Part shown: positions 33,164-41,800 of the stretch, piece after piece
How positions within the stretch are numbered: position 1 is the first letter of the stretch
Layout: each line of letters starts with the position of its first letter
Assembly: GCF_001954195.1 (NCBI RefSeq)
Contig: NZ_MBES01000067.1
Coordinates: forward strand, 124,001 to 188,000
DNA from: Mycobacterium sp. IS-1264
GTDB lineage: Bacteria > Actinomycetota > Actinomycetes > Mycobacteriales > Mycobacteriaceae
Direction: 5' to 3'
DNA: 64,000 nucleotides
The notes under the pieces: model-generated
Told to the model about the DNA's origin: nothing
Databases searched by the model: none
What the model saw: only the letters and a program-made list of their open reading frames with translations
Translations under genes and position numbers: made by a program

Positions 33164-34081
33164 TCAACCGCGCGGCCGGGACCGGGTGGCGGTGACGTAC
33201 CGCGGGGTGATCGCCTCGTCTTCCGGGCTGCCGCGCCACCGGCCGGCCATTCCGATCGGGGCGAATAAATCCGCGACCTTCCGCTCGACCGTTTCCCAGC
33301 CGCGGGCCGCCAGATGCTGGGGAACATAGCGGTATTCGCCTGAATAGGTCAGCCCGGCCAGATCGACGTCCAGCCCCTCCTGGCGCCAGATATCCATAAA
33401 CGCCCGCCCCTCCTCCAACTGCGTGGGGGTCCACGTGGGCATGTGATCGGCGGCGAGCCGGCTACCGGTAGCGCTGGCCGCCGTGAGTGTTTCGAGTAAC
33501 CGATTCTGTGCGTCGGGCGCCAGGTACCCAACCAACAGCCCCTCGGCAACCCATACCGTCCGTTGGGAGGCGTCAAAACCCACACGCCGCAGCCCGTCCA
33601 GCCAATCCTCACGAAGATCGATGCCGATCGCGCGGCGGTTCGCGGTCAGTTCGGCGCCCAGCCCGCGTAGCACGTCTGTCGTGAAATCCACGATTTCCGG
33701 CTGATCGATTTCATACACCGTGGTCCCCGATGGCCACCACAGCCGATACGGCCGGGTGTCCATCCCGCACCCCAGGTTCACCACTTGTCGTATGCCGGCC
33801 TTCCCGGCCTCGGCGAGGTATTCGTCCACGAATCGCGTGTGTGCCGCAAGGACATCGATGAGCCCGGTAACTACGGGCGATCTGCCGGCGTCATCGGCGT
33901 ACCGCTGGTCCTCGATCAACCTGGTGAAGTAATCCACGCCCGCGGCACGAACCAGGTGCTCGGCGAACGGGTCGTTGATGAGCCCCTTGTTGGTGCCCAC
34001 CGCCCTCGCGACGGCGCCGAACGTCGCGGTCATTCCGACGCCGGTGGCCGGATTCCAGGTGTCGTCGTCGGTCCGTGTCAT
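33164..34081 (-). CDS. SAM-dependent methyltransferase (TIGR00027 family)
   Basis: A 305-aa class I methyltransferase of the family expanded in mycobacteria. It opens with TWNPATGVGMTATFGAVARAV and has FVDEYLAEAG...QVVNLGCGMDTRPYRLWWPSG (SAM-binding) and YEIDQPEIVDFTTDVL, with WVAEGLLVGYL later. The start is ATG 34081, overlapping the DUF3054 stop; the open frame that continues upstream is spurious. The substrate is unknown. Confidence 0.9.
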   Translation of the reverse strand: MTRTDDDTWNPATGVGMTATFGAVARAVGTNKGLINDPFAEHLVRAAGVDYFTRLIEDQRYADDAGRSPVVTGLIDVLAAHTRFVDEYLAEAGKAGIRQVVNLGCGMDTRPYRLWWPSGTTVYEIDQPEIVDFTTDVLRGLGAELTANRRAIGIDLREDWLDGLRRVGFDASQRTVWVAEGLLVGYLAPDAQNRLLETLTAASATGSRLAADHMPTWTPTQLEEGRAFMDIWRQEGLDVDLAGLTYSGEYRYVPQHLAARGWETVERKVADLFAPIGMAGRWRGSPEDEAITPRYVTATRSRPRG

Positions 34082-34443
34082 CGTCGGTTTACGCCGTGCC
34101 GCGCGGTCAGCCCGAGGGCGGCTCGCCAACCGAGCAGCAGGACCGCGGTGACCGATGCCGCGACCAGTACGAAACTCGCCGCCACCCCGGCCGAGCTGGC
34201 CTTGCGCAGCAGCATGCCCACCGCCACCGTGCACAGCCACACGACCACCCCGGTGGGAACCACGGCCGTCGGGCGCTGCCAAGCCCGGGACACCAGCCAC
34301 CCGACGACGGTTCCGGTGAGAAACGGCCATGCCGTCGTCGCGACACCCCCGATGGTGAGCCCTTCGGCGTGGCTGCGGCGTCCGAGGGCGCAGAACACCA
34401 GGACAGCGACGACGTCCACGAGCAGGTACGCCATCCTCCGCAT
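34078..34443 (-). CDS. DUF3054 membrane protein (Rv0401-like)
   Basis: A 121-aa protein with four predicted helices: YLLVDVVAVLVFCALGRRSH, AWPFLTGTVVGWLVSRAW, VVPTGVVVWLCTVAVGMLL and GVAASFVLVAASVTAVLLLGW. The opening LVDVVAVLVFCALGRRSHAEG is the DUF3054 signature. Its stop overlaps the methyltransferase ATG. It is divergent from fadE7 with 32 bp between. M. tuberculosis Rv0401, beside fadE7, has this size and place. The function is unknown. Confidence 0.84.
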   Translation of the reverse strand: MRRMAYLLVDVVAVLVFCALGRRSHAEGLTIGGVATTAWPFLTGTVVGWLVSRAWQRPTAVVPTGVVVWLCTVAVGMLLRKASSAGVAASFVLVAASVTAVLLLGWRAALGLTARHGVNRR

Positions 34444-34475
34444 GCCGCGAGACTACCGGGTGGCAGGCTGGCCAT

Positions 34476-35660
34476 ATGAGCGCCGATTCACCCCCCGCCT
34501 TCGACCGATACGACCCGCTCGGCCTCGACGCATCCCTGTCGAGCGACGAGATCGCGGTGCGCGACACCACCAGGAAGTTCTGCGCCGAACACGTCCTGCC
34601 CTATGTGGCGGAGTGGTTCGAGATCGGCGACCTGCCGGTCCGCGAGCTCGCCAAGCAGTTCGGCCAGCTCGGGCTGCTCGGCATGCACCTGCACGGCTAC
34701 GGCTGCGGTGGGGCGTCGGCCGTGCACTACGGCCTGGCCTGTACCGAGCTGGAGGCCGCCGACTCCGGCATTCGGTCGATGGTCTCGGTGCAGGGATCGC
34801 TGGCGATGTTCGCGATCTGGAACTTCGGCTCGGAGGAACAGAAGCAGCAGTGGCTGCCCGGCATGGCCGCGGGCGAGCTGCTCGGCTGCTTCGGGTTGAC
34901 CGAACCCGATGTCGGGTCCGACCCCGCGGCGATGAAAACCACTGCGCGGCGCGATGGTTCGGGCTGGGTGGTCAACGGTCGCAAGCTGTGGATCACCAAC
35001 GGCTCGGTCGCCGACGTCGCGGTCGTGTGGGCCAATACCGACGACGGGATCCGCGGGTTCATCGTCCCCACCAAGACGCCCGGATTCGCCGCGAACACGA
35101 TTCACCACAAGCTGTCGCTGCGGGCATCGATCACCAGCGAACTGGTGCTCGACGACGTGCGGCTGCCCGCCGACGCGCTGCTGCCCGAGGCAAAGGGGCT
35201 GCGGGGGCCGCTTTCCTGCCTGTCCGAGGCGCGCTACGGGATCATCTGGGGGTCGATGGGTGCGGCCCGGGCGGCCTGGCAATCCGCGCTGGATTACGCC
35301 ACGCAGCGCACCCAATTCGGCCGTCCGATCGCCGGATTCCAGTTGACCCAGGCGAAACTCGTCGACATGGCGGTCGAACTGCACAAGGGCCAGCTGCTGT
35401 CGCTGCACCTCGGCCGCCTCAAGGACAGCGTCGGGCTGCGTCCGGAGCAGGTCAGCTTCGGCAAGCTCAACAACACCCGTGAGGCGCTCAAAATCTGCCG
35501 GGATGCGCGAACGATATTGGGCGGCAACGGGATATCGCTGGAGTATCCCGTGATACGGCACATGGTCAACCTGGAGTCGGTGCTGACGTACGAGGGCACC
35601 CCCGAGATGCACCAACTGGTGCTCGGCCAGGCGTTCACCGGCAGCGACGCCTTCCGCTGA
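34476..35660 (+). CDS. fadE7: Acyl-CoA dehydrogenase FadE7 (glutaryl-CoA dehydrogenase-like)
   Basis: FAD-dependent acyl-CoA dehydrogenase of 394 aa. It has GYGCGGASAVHYGLACTELEAADSGIRSMVSVQGSL, CFGLTEPDVGSDPAAMKTTA (ACAD signature 1), WITNGSVADVAVVWA, YATQRTQFGRPIAGFQLTQAKL (signature 2) and LESVLTYEGTPEMHQLVLGQA, where the Glu of YEGT is the catalytic base position of glutaryl-CoA dehydrogenases. The symbol is by synteny with Rv0400c. It is followed by a secreted protein gene 28 nt later. Confidence 0.9.
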   Translation: MSADSPPAFDRYDPLGLDASLSSDEIAVRDTTRKFCAEHVLPYVAEWFEIGDLPVRELAKQFGQLGLLGMHLHGYGCGGASAVHYGLACTELEAADSGIRSMVSVQGSLAMFAIWNFGSEEQKQQWLPGMAAGELLGCFGLTEPDVGSDPAAMKTTARRDGSGWVVNGRKLWITNGSVADVAVVWANTDDGIRGFIVPTKTPGFAANTIHHKLSLRASITSELVLDDVRLPADALLPEAKGLRGPLSCLSEARYGIIWGSMGAARAAWQSALDYATQRTQFGRPIAGFQLTQAKLVDMAVELHKGQLLSLHLGRLKDSVGLRPEQVSFGKLNNTREALKICRDARTILGGNGISLEYPVIRHMVNLESVLTYEGTPEMHQLVLGQAFTGSDAFR

Positions 35661-35688
35661 TGGCGGCCGGCCGGTAGCCTCGGAAACT

Positions 35689-36297
35689 ATGGCGCTTCGC
35701 ATTGGCGCGGCTATCGCGGCGGGTGTGCTGTCGCTGAGCGCCGCGGCCGGAACACCCACGGCGACCGCCGATGTCACGCTGCCGGCGATGACGTCAGGCG
35801 GGGGCGGAGCGATCATCGGCGGCGGCAACAACACCGGGATCGCACAGCAGTTGACGAGCCTGGGGAATCCGAATGTCCAAGAGGTGGACGGCTCGGACGC
35901 GGCCCAGTTCATCACGGCGGCCGCGGCGGTGAGCAACGCGCAGCTCGCCGCACCCTTCGGGCTGTTGCGCCGGGCGCTTGCCTGCCAGACCAACAACGCC
36001 GGATTCGGGGCGCGCGCCTACCGACGCAACGACGGCCTGTGGGGAGGGGCGATGCTCGTTGCCGCGAAGAGCACCGCCGGCAACGTCGACGCCCTTGCGA
36101 GTTGCGCCAAAACGAATTGGCGCAGGCCGACGACCGGCAACCAGACGTCGATGTGCGACAACGGCTGGACCACGCCGAACTCCTTCGAAAGTCGGGGCGG
36201 CGAAGCCTATTACATCTTGCTCGCCGGTACGGCGAACGACTTCTGCAATCAGCTCAACGGCAAGTACAAGACGAACGCGGGCCCCTGGCCGTTCTAA
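35689..36297 (+). CDS. Secreted protein (Rv0398c-like)
   Basis: A 202-aa exported protein. A signal peptide ends near GTPTATADV. The mature part has a Gly-rich stretch (TSGGGGAIIGGGNNTG) and four cysteines (LACQT, ASCAK, SMCDN, DFCNQ) likely in two disulfides, and ends GPWPF. It resembles the secreted protein family next to fadE7 in M. tuberculosis. There is no enzymatic motif. Its stop overlaps the end of a convergent membrane-protein fragment. Confidence 0.82.
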   Translation: MALRIGAAIAAGVLSLSAAAGTPTATADVTLPAMTSGGGGAIIGGGNNTGIAQQLTSLGNPNVQEVDGSDAAQFITAAAAVSNAQLAAPFGLLRRALACQTNNAGFGARAYRRNDGLWGGAMLVAAKSTAGNVDALASCAKTNWRRPTTGNQTSMCDNGWTTPNSFESRGGEAYYILLAGTANDFCNQLNGKYKTNAGPWPF

Positions 36298-36485
36298 GTC
36301 GCCGGCTTGTCGGGCTTAAGGTGTCGCCACCAGCAGGACAGGTACAGCAGCATCGAGCCGACCAATGCGACGATGACCCACCGCACGACCGAGACATCGA
36401 TCCAGGACCCCAGCGGCGGTGAGTCCGGAAGGGCATTGCGCAGCGGTATCACCGCAAAAAGCATTGCGGCGTACCAGGTTGTCAT
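36294..36485 (-). pseudogene. Remnant of a DUF4436 membrane protein
   Basis: A 63-codon frame, MTTWYAAMLFAVIPLRN then ALPDSPPLGSWIDVSVV and a last helix VIVALVGSMLLYLSCWW. The block AMLFAxIPLRNALPxxPPxGSxID is the conserved C-terminal part of DUF4436 proteins, which are about 250-300 aa long. The expected N-terminal membrane and lumenal regions are not found upstream in the same frame, so this looks like a truncated remnant. It could alternatively be expressed as a short two-helix protein. Confidence 0.55.
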
Positions 36486-36730
36486 CGGCGGTTGGAAATG
36501 TCGCCGGTCACGCGCCGTCTGGGCCGCGACCCAGACACCTACTTTCGAAGTTGACCGTCACCGCGGTTCCTCCGGCAGCGGGCTGACCTTGAGTAAGTTC
36601 AATGGGACAGCCACAACCGGACCTCGCGTAAAGCGTCATCGTGGTGATATAGGCCGCAACGAACAGTGTAAGGGCGCGATGGGTCTGTTCGGCGCAGTAC
36701 CCTACGCCACAAGCGCTTTCAGTATCCGCG
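36486..36730. other. Spacer without a recognisable gene
   Basis: About 245 bp between the DUF4436 remnant and the end of the 13E12 gene. Short open frames exist but lack a ribosome site and any recognisable motif. It could hold decayed upstream parts of the DUF4436 gene. No RNA gene was recognised. Confidence 0.4.
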
Positions 36731-38113
36731 CTAAAAGGGCGGTGGGTCGGCCGCCATTCGGGCTTCGTTGATGCCGCGTTCCCAACCGATGCGGGCGGCG
36801 CGGTCGGCGGCGCGAGTTCGTCGTCGCAGCGGCATCATGATTCCGCGGTTGTGTTGCGGCGCCGGCATGCCGGCCGGCAGGGTCAGCGTCCCGGTCGGGA
36901 CGGCTAGCGCCGGAAAGAGCACGGCACCAAACGGTTTCGTGGTGTACGTGCGACCGGACGGAGACGTCCACACCACGGTTCCGTCCGGCAACTGAAGATC
37001 GCGCCACTCGCTATAGAAGGTCTTGAGCAGATGGTGGTGGCGGCACAGAAGTTTGAGGTTCGACGGGTGGGTGGGACCGAGCGGAAACGGCACGGTGTGG
37101 TCGATATCGCAGACCTCAGCCGGCGCGTCGCAACCGGGGAATCGGCATGTCAGATCGCGAAAACGGACGAATTCGGCCAACGCCGCAGAGGGTCGGTAAC
37201 CGGCTTCGGACTTCGGCTGCGCAATCGGAAGCGATTTGATCTTGGCGGAAGCAGCCAGATCGCGAAGCAGCGGCGCGGGCACAGCGCCGAACCCTGGTAG
37301 GTATGCCGGAGTTTGCGAGTCGCCATTGACCGCCGCCTCTTCGGCTAGCACATGAATGACAACATTGGTGTTCGGATCCCGTTGCGCGGCAGCGCAATCC
37401 ACCGCGCCGCAGTGACAGCGCAGCCCCTCCAGCCCGGCGGCCAGCGCACCGAGCGCGTCGGCGCGCCGCTGCTTTTTGGTCCGCGGGTCGTCCCGGCAGA
37501 CGGTATCGGCCAGCTCGTCGAGGGCGCGATCCAACGCGGCCCCGTCGGTGGAGTGCAGCTGCGCATAGAACCCGGCGAGCCCGGGAGCCGCGGGCAGAAA
37601 CTCGACATAGCGATCGTCGCTGCGCTGTCGGGGCACCCGCAGACCGGCCGGGTCGAAGCGGGCCACCCACATATCGACACGTTCGACCAACTTGCGCTCC
37701 GAAAATTGCATCCATCGTCGGGCATGCTGAGCCAATGCGGCGTCCAGCCCTGCGATCACCTCGGCATCCTCGATCAATTCGGTGCGAGACACGACCGTTG
37801 TGATCAACCGCAAATCGACATCTCCGCGCGCGAACACCTCTGCAACCCGGGGCAGGCGCTCCCGCAACGCAATCGCGTAGCGCAGCCGACCCGCAGCCCG
37901 GCCACGGCTGATACGCATCGCCGCGGCCACCTCGGCCACCACGTTGTCGTGTCCGTCGACGGCCCAGTTGAACTGGTCGGCATCGTCGGCCGGGGCCCGG
38001 CGCGCGTACAGCTCGCCGATCGCCGCCAACTCACGCGCGCACTCGGCGTTCTGCGCGCGTGCCGCGGCGGTGATGGCATCCACCACGGCGCCGTCGTCCA
38101 TTTCATCGAACAT
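36731..38113 (-). CDS. 13E12-repeat family HNH endonuclease (DUF222)
   Basis: A 460-aa member of the mycobacterial 13E12/REP13E12 family. The N-terminal two thirds are DUF222 (MFDEMDDGAVVDAITAAARAQNAE; VAAAMRISRGRAAGRLRYAIALRERLP; ADALGALAAGLEGLRCHCG). The C-terminal HNH domain is RFRDLTCRFPGCDAPAEVCDIDHTVPFPLGPTHPSNLKLLCRHHHLLKTF with intact D-H...N...H residues. The start ATG 38113 lies inside an SOS box and 7 nt after a TATAAT, so the mRNA is probably leaderless and damage-induced. Such genes carry phage and intron-like attachment sites in other mycobacteria. The gene is intact. Confidence 0.92.
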   Translation of the reverse strand: MFDEMDDGAVVDAITAAARAQNAECARELAAIGELYARRAPADDADQFNWAVDGHDNVVAEVAAAMRISRGRAAGRLRYAIALRERLPRVAEVFARGDVDLRLITTVVSRTELIEDAEVIAGLDAALAQHARRWMQFSERKLVERVDMWVARFDPAGLRVPRQRSDDRYVEFLPAAPGLAGFYAQLHSTDGAALDRALDELADTVCRDDPRTKKQRRADALGALAAGLEGLRCHCGAVDCAAAQRDPNTNVVIHVLAEEAAVNGDSQTPAYLPGFGAVPAPLLRDLAASAKIKSLPIAQPKSEAGYRPSAALAEFVRFRDLTCRFPGCDAPAEVCDIDHTVPFPLGPTHPSNLKLLCRHHHLLKTFYSEWRDLQLPDGTVVWTSPSGRTYTTKPFGAVLFPALAVPTGTLTLPAGMPAPQHNRGIMMPLRRRTRAADRAARIGWERGINEARMAADPPPF

Positions 38114-38121
38114 GTGTTCGA
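38106..38121. promoter_or_regulatory. LexA SOS box overlapping the 13E12 start codon
   Basis: TCGAACATGTGTTCGA fits the mycobacterial SOS box TCGAAC-N4-GTTCGA exactly. It contains the complement of the ATG at 38113-38111, and its outer base touches the -10 box. 13E12-family genes are known LexA targets in M. tuberculosis. Confidence 0.88.
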
Positions 38122-38126
38122 TTATA
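38121..38126 (-). promoter_or_regulatory. Consensus -10 (TATAAT) for the 13E12 gene
   Basis: On the minus strand TATAAT is followed by CGAACAC and then the ATG, placing the expected transcription start at the start codon itself. No clear -35 box is seen 17 nt upstream. Confidence 0.6.
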
Positions 38127-38468
38127 GAAGGTGCTTCCGACAACACACAGCCCGACGAATCGCACGTGGTGCTTCCTACCTTCGATCGCCATCAGAATGA
38201 CGACGAGCGCCTCAGGAAGTTTGCCAGTGGAGATGCGACCTGTGCCGAGGCGACACGGGATCGCTATCGGGCCTCGGGCCGCCGCAGTGTAGTCGGGCCG
38301 CGGAATGGCCCGGCAGCCGATATGGGTTCGGGCGATGGAGGGTTTGCGGCATCTGGAGTTTGACGCGGTTGGGGAGTGTTGACGAACTGGCCTCCGTCGA
38401 TCCGGGCGGGTCGCATACTGATGCCTGAGATGTGTTTTGGCTGCCGCGTGGCGTAGGCGGCGGGGGGT
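38127..38468. other. Spacer between SOS promoter and PknH-like kinase
   Basis: About 340 bp that must hold the kinase promoter. TTGACG occurs at 38360-38365 and 38379-38384, but neither has a well spaced -10. An open frame here on the minus strand is Pro/Thr-rich noise without a start signal. No repeat or RNA gene was seen. Confidence 0.4.
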
Positions 38469-40181
38469 GTGGTGCCAGAGTCGATGGTTGGTGGTAGCGC
38501 CGCGGGTTGGCCGGGACGGGCCGGGTCGCGGTTTGGGCATTATCTGCTGCGCCGGCTGTTGGGCCGGGGCGGGTTCGGGGAAGTGTATGAGGCCGAAGAC
38601 ACCGTGATGGATCGGGTTGTGGCGTTGAAGCTGATGGCGCCTGCTTACTCGGGTAACTCGGTGTTTCGGCAGCGGTTGTACCGCGAGGCACGCACCGCCG
38701 GGCGCCTGCATGAGCCGCACGTGGTGCCCATCCACCACTGCGGGGAGATCGACGGACAGCTGTTCATCGATATGCGTTTGATCGAGGGCACCGACCTGCA
38801 GGCCGTGCTGGCGGCTGATGGGCCGCTGGAGCCGGCGCGGGCCGTGGCGATTGTGCGCCAGATCGCCTCCGCGCTGGATGCCGCGCACGGCGCGCAGGTG
38901 ATCCACCGTGACATCAAACCGGCCAACATTCTGCTAACTGGTGAGGATTTCGCCTGCCTGGTCGATTTCGGTTTGGCGAATGCGGCCACCGACGCCAAGT
39001 TGACCAGCTCGGGCACCACGATCGGAACGTTTGCCTACATGGCTCCCGAGCGGCTGGGTAACACCGAAGTGGATCACCGCGCCGATGTGTACGCGCTGAC
39101 GTGTGTGCTCTATGAGTGTTTGACTGGCTTCCCGCCATATGCCAGCGGGGACCTGCCGGCGCTGATCACCGCGCACCTCAGCGCGCCGATCCCGCGCCCC
39201 AGCGAGGCACGACCGCAGGTCCCGGCTGGGTTTGATGACGTGATTGCGCGTGGCATGGCCAAGAACCCGCAGGATCGCTATGACAGCGCTGGTGAGCTCG
39301 CCCGCGCCGCCCACCACGCATTGACCGCAGTGGGCCAAGACCACGCCGACACCATCCTGGCCAGCACCGAGGCCGCGGCCGCCGGTGAACCCACCCAGGC
39401 CGCCCGCCCAGTCAAGCCTCCCGCCCGGCGCAAAAACCGTGTCGCCACCGCCGCAGGGGTTGTCGGGGTGGTTGTCGCGCTCCTCATCATCGGCGCGATG
39501 GCCTTGCTGGTGCACGACAACGCGGGGCCGCCCCCGACGACCACGACCCCCGCCACCACTACGACCAGCATGACCACCCCGACCACCGCGCCTCCGGTCG
39601 CCGCTGAGGCGCTGCAGGGGTTGTGGCTCAGCCCCGAACAAATCAACAGCGCGGTGGGCTCCACCAAGATGACGGTCGCGGCAACCTCCGCCGCGATGAA
39701 CGACGCCAGCGCCCAAGTGGCCGACAAGGCCTGCCTACCCGCGCAGGGCCCGGCGCAAGCCACGGTTTACGAGGGCAGCGGGTGGAGCACCGTGCGCGAA
39801 CAGGGCCTACACGAACCGGGCAATTTCAGTCATTTCGTCCTTCAGGCTCTGGTGTTGTTTCCTTCCGCGCACGACGCGGATGCGTTCTTCGCCTCCTCCG
39901 CCCAACGATGGCCGGCGTGCTCAGACCGTCGATACACGGTGACCCAGCCAGGCGTACCCGATACGGAATGGACTGTGGGGCCGGTATCTAGCAGCAACGG
40001 CACCCTGAGCGTCACCAAGACCGGCAGGGCCGCCGGGGCGACGGTGACCTGTCAGCGGGCGCTGACCGTGGCCAACAACGTCGCCGTCGACGTCGGCGTG
40101 TGTAGCAACAACCTGTCTGACGCTCAGTCCAACTCCGCGGTGAACGTCGCTCGTCAAATCGCCGCCAAAGTTGCCGCTTAG
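38469..40181 (+). CDS. PknH-type transmembrane Ser/Thr protein kinase
   Basis: A 570-aa receptor kinase. The kinase domain (about 20-285) has LLGRGGFGEVYEAEDT, VALKLM (Lys), VIHRDIKPANILL (about 145), LVDFGLAN, and FAYMAPERL. A Pro/Lys linker leads to one membrane helix (TAAGVVGVVVALLIIGAMALLV, about 325-346), a Thr/Pro-rich stalk (TTTTPATTTTSMTTPTTAPP) and an extracellular PknH_C sensor domain with four Cys (KACLP, PACSD, VTCQR, GVCSN). Two GTGs (38469 and 38472) and an ATG at 38484 compete as start. It has no PknH-like regulator beside it, so targets are unknown. Confidence 0.92.
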   Translation: MVPESMVGGSAAGWPGRAGSRFGHYLLRRLLGRGGFGEVYEAEDTVMDRVVALKLMAPAYSGNSVFRQRLYREARTAGRLHEPHVVPIHHCGEIDGQLFIDMRLIEGTDLQAVLAADGPLEPARAVAIVRQIASALDAAHGAQVIHRDIKPANILLTGEDFACLVDFGLANAATDAKLTSSGTTIGTFAYMAPERLGNTEVDHRADVYALTCVLYECLTGFPPYASGDLPALITAHLSAPIPRPSEARPQVPAGFDDVIARGMAKNPQDRYDSAGELARAAHHALTAVGQDHADTILASTEAAAAGEPTQAARPVKPPARRKNRVATAAGVVGVVVALLIIGAMALLVHDNAGPPPTTTTPATTTTSMTTPTTAPPVAAEALQGLWLSPEQINSAVGSTKMTVAATSAAMNDASAQVADKACLPAQGPAQATVYEGSGWSTVREQGLHEPGNFSHFVLQALVLFPSAHDADAFFASSAQRWPACSDRRYTVTQPGVPDTEWTVGPVSSSNGTLSVTKTGRAAGATVTCQRALTVANNVAVDVGVCSNNLSDAQSNSAVNVARQIAAKVAA

Positions 40182-40200
40182 CAGCAACCGGGCGCACAAC

Positions 40201-40234
40201 GTTTGCGCGCCATGTCGGTGGCCAGCGCGCAAAC
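40201..40234 (+). terminator. Hairpin terminator after PknH-like kinase
   Basis: GTTTGCGCGC (40201-40210) pairs perfectly with GCGCGCAAAC (40225-40234) around a 14-nt loop, 19 nt after the kinase stop. There is no T-run, typical of mycobacterial intrinsic terminators. Confidence 0.65.
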
Positions 40235-40347
40235 GGAGTGAGCTGGGACCAGGCACCCGACGGAGGTTCGAACGTCGCATTTCACCAACGGTTTTCAGCG
40301 CCAGAAGCCGCCAATGCCTCAACGCCGCCTAACAAACAACCCTCGAC

Positions 40348-40359
40348 ATCAATATTGAT
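40348..40359. promoter_or_regulatory. ATCAATATTGAT palindrome upstream of ndh
   Basis: A perfect 12-bp AT-rich palindrome 61 bp before the ndh ATG, followed by two GTCACG direct repeats (40366-40371 and 40375-40380). It stands out in GC-rich DNA and is a plausible operator. The regulator is unknown. Confidence 0.4.
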
Positions 40360-40420
40360 CGCAGGTCACGTTCGTCACGTCATAGGGTGGGTATGCGCTG
40401 CGAAGGCGAAAGGGGTAGCT

Positions 40421-41800
40421 ATGTCACGCCATCGCGTGGTCATCATCGGAAGCGGATTCGGCGGCCTGACCGCGGCCAAGGCGCTCAAACGGGCCGACGT
40501 GGACATCACGCTGATCTCCAAAACGACCACGCACCTGTTCCAGCCGCTGCTATATCAGGTGGCGACGGGGATCCTGTCCGAAGGCGACATCGCCCCGACG
40601 ACCCGGCTGATCCTCCGCAAGCAACAGAACGTCCGCGTGCTGTTGGGTGAGGTCAACGCCATCGACCTCAACGCGCAGACCGTCACGTCGAAGTTGATCG
40701 ACATGGAGACCGTGACCCCGTACGACAGCCTCATCGTGGCCGCGGGCGCGCAGACCTCTTACTTCGGCAACGACCAGTTCGCCACCTTCTCGCCCGGCAT
40801 GAAGACCATCGACGATGCCCTAGAGCTGCGCGGCCGCATCCTGGGCGCGTTCGAGGCGGCCGAGGTCGCCACCGACCCGGCCGAGCGGGAGCGGCGCCTG
40901 ACCTTCGTGGTCGTCGGCGCCGGGCCGACGGGCGTCGAGGTGGCCGGACAGATCGTCGAACTCGCCGAGCGCACGCTGGCCGGGGCGTTTCGCACCATCA
41001 AACCCAGCGATTGCCGGGTGATCCTGCTCGACGCCGCCCCGGCGGTGCTCCCGCCGATGGGAAAGAAGCTGGGCCTCAAGGCGCAACGCCGGCTGGAGAA
41101 GATGGATGTCGAGATCCAGCTCAACGCGATGGTGAGCGCCGTCGACTACAAGGGCATCACCATCCGGGACAAGGACGGCGGCGAACGGCGCATCGAATGC
41201 GCCTGCAAGGTATGGGCGGCCGGAGTGCAGGCCAGCCCGCTGGGCAAGATGATCGCCGACCAGTCCGACGGAACCGAAGTCGACCGCGCCGGGCGGGTGA
41301 TCGTGGAACCCGATCTCACCGTCAAGGGGCACCCGAACGTCTTCGTCATCGGCGATCTGATGTCGATGCAGGGCGTGCCCGGGATGGCGCAGGGCGCGAT
41401 CCAGGGCGCGCACTACGCCACCACGGTGATCAAACACGGACTCAAGGGGCAGGACGACCCGCCAAACCGCAAACCGTTCAAGTACTTCGACAAGGGCAGC
41501 ATGGCGACGGTGTCGCGATTCAGCGCCGTGGCGCAGGTCGGCAAGCTGGAGTTCGGCGGCTTCATCGCGTGGCTGGCCTGGTTGGTGCTGCACCTGTATT
41601 ACCTGATCGGCCACCGCAACCGCATCGCGGCCATGTTCGCCTGGGGCATCTCCTTCCTGGGGCGCACCCGCGGTCAGATGGCCATCACCAGCCAGATGGT
41701 CTACGCCAGGGTGGTGACGAACTGGATGCAGGCACACGCGGAGGAAGGGGCGCTGGCCGCGGCCGAGCGCGCCGATGCCGCCGAAAGGCAAGCGGGCTAG
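40421..41800 (+). CDS. ndhA: Type II NADH:quinone dehydrogenase
   Basis: Single-subunit, non-proton-pumping NADH dehydrogenase (459 aa) feeding electrons to menaquinone. The N-terminal FAD Rossmann motif is VVIIGSGFGGLTAAKAL, the NADH-binding motif is FVVVGAGPTGVEVAGQI (about 160-176), and the C-terminal FAD site is VFVIGDLMSMQGVPGMAQGAIQGAHYA. A C-terminal hydrophobic/amphipathic segment (FIAWLAWLVLHLYYLIGHRN) anchors it to the membrane. ATG 40421 has AGGGG upstream; the longer frame to 40238 is unlikely. The symbol is by synteny with Rv0392c; the protein could equally be called Ndh. Confidence 0.93.
   Translation: MSRHRVVIIGSGFGGLTAAKALKRADVDITLISKTTTHLFQPLLYQVATGILSEGDIAPTTRLILRKQQNVRVLLGEVNAIDLNAQTVTSKLIDMETVTPYDSLIVAAGAQTSYFGNDQFATFSPGMKTIDDALELRGRILGAFEAAEVATDPAERERRLTFVVVGAGPTGVEVAGQIVELAERTLAGAFRTIKPSDCRVILLDAAPAVLPPMGKKLGLKAQRRLEKMDVEIQLNAMVSAVDYKGITIRDKDGGERRIECACKVWAAGVQASPLGKMIADQSDGTEVDRAGRVIVEPDLTVKGHPNVFVIGDLMSMQGVPGMAQGAIQGAHYATTVIKHGLKGQDDPPNRKPFKYFDKGSMATVSRFSAVAQVGKLEFGGFIAWLAWLVLHLYYLIGHRNRIAAMFAWGISFLGRTRGQMAITSQMVYARVVTNWMQAHAEEGALAAAERADAAERQAG

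Noticed and set aside
33164-34570. 468-codon extension of the methyltransferase
   Set aside because: Homology begins at ATG 34081, which overlaps the DUF3054 stop; the extra part is out-of-frame DUF3054 sequence.
36298-36730. Possible tRNA or small RNA gene
   Set aside because: I looked for a TTCRANNC loop with a matching acceptor stem and found none.
38212-38691. 159-codon frame on the minus strand before the kinase
   Set aside because: Its translation is Pro/Thr/His-rich low complexity and overlaps the start of a well-supported kinase.
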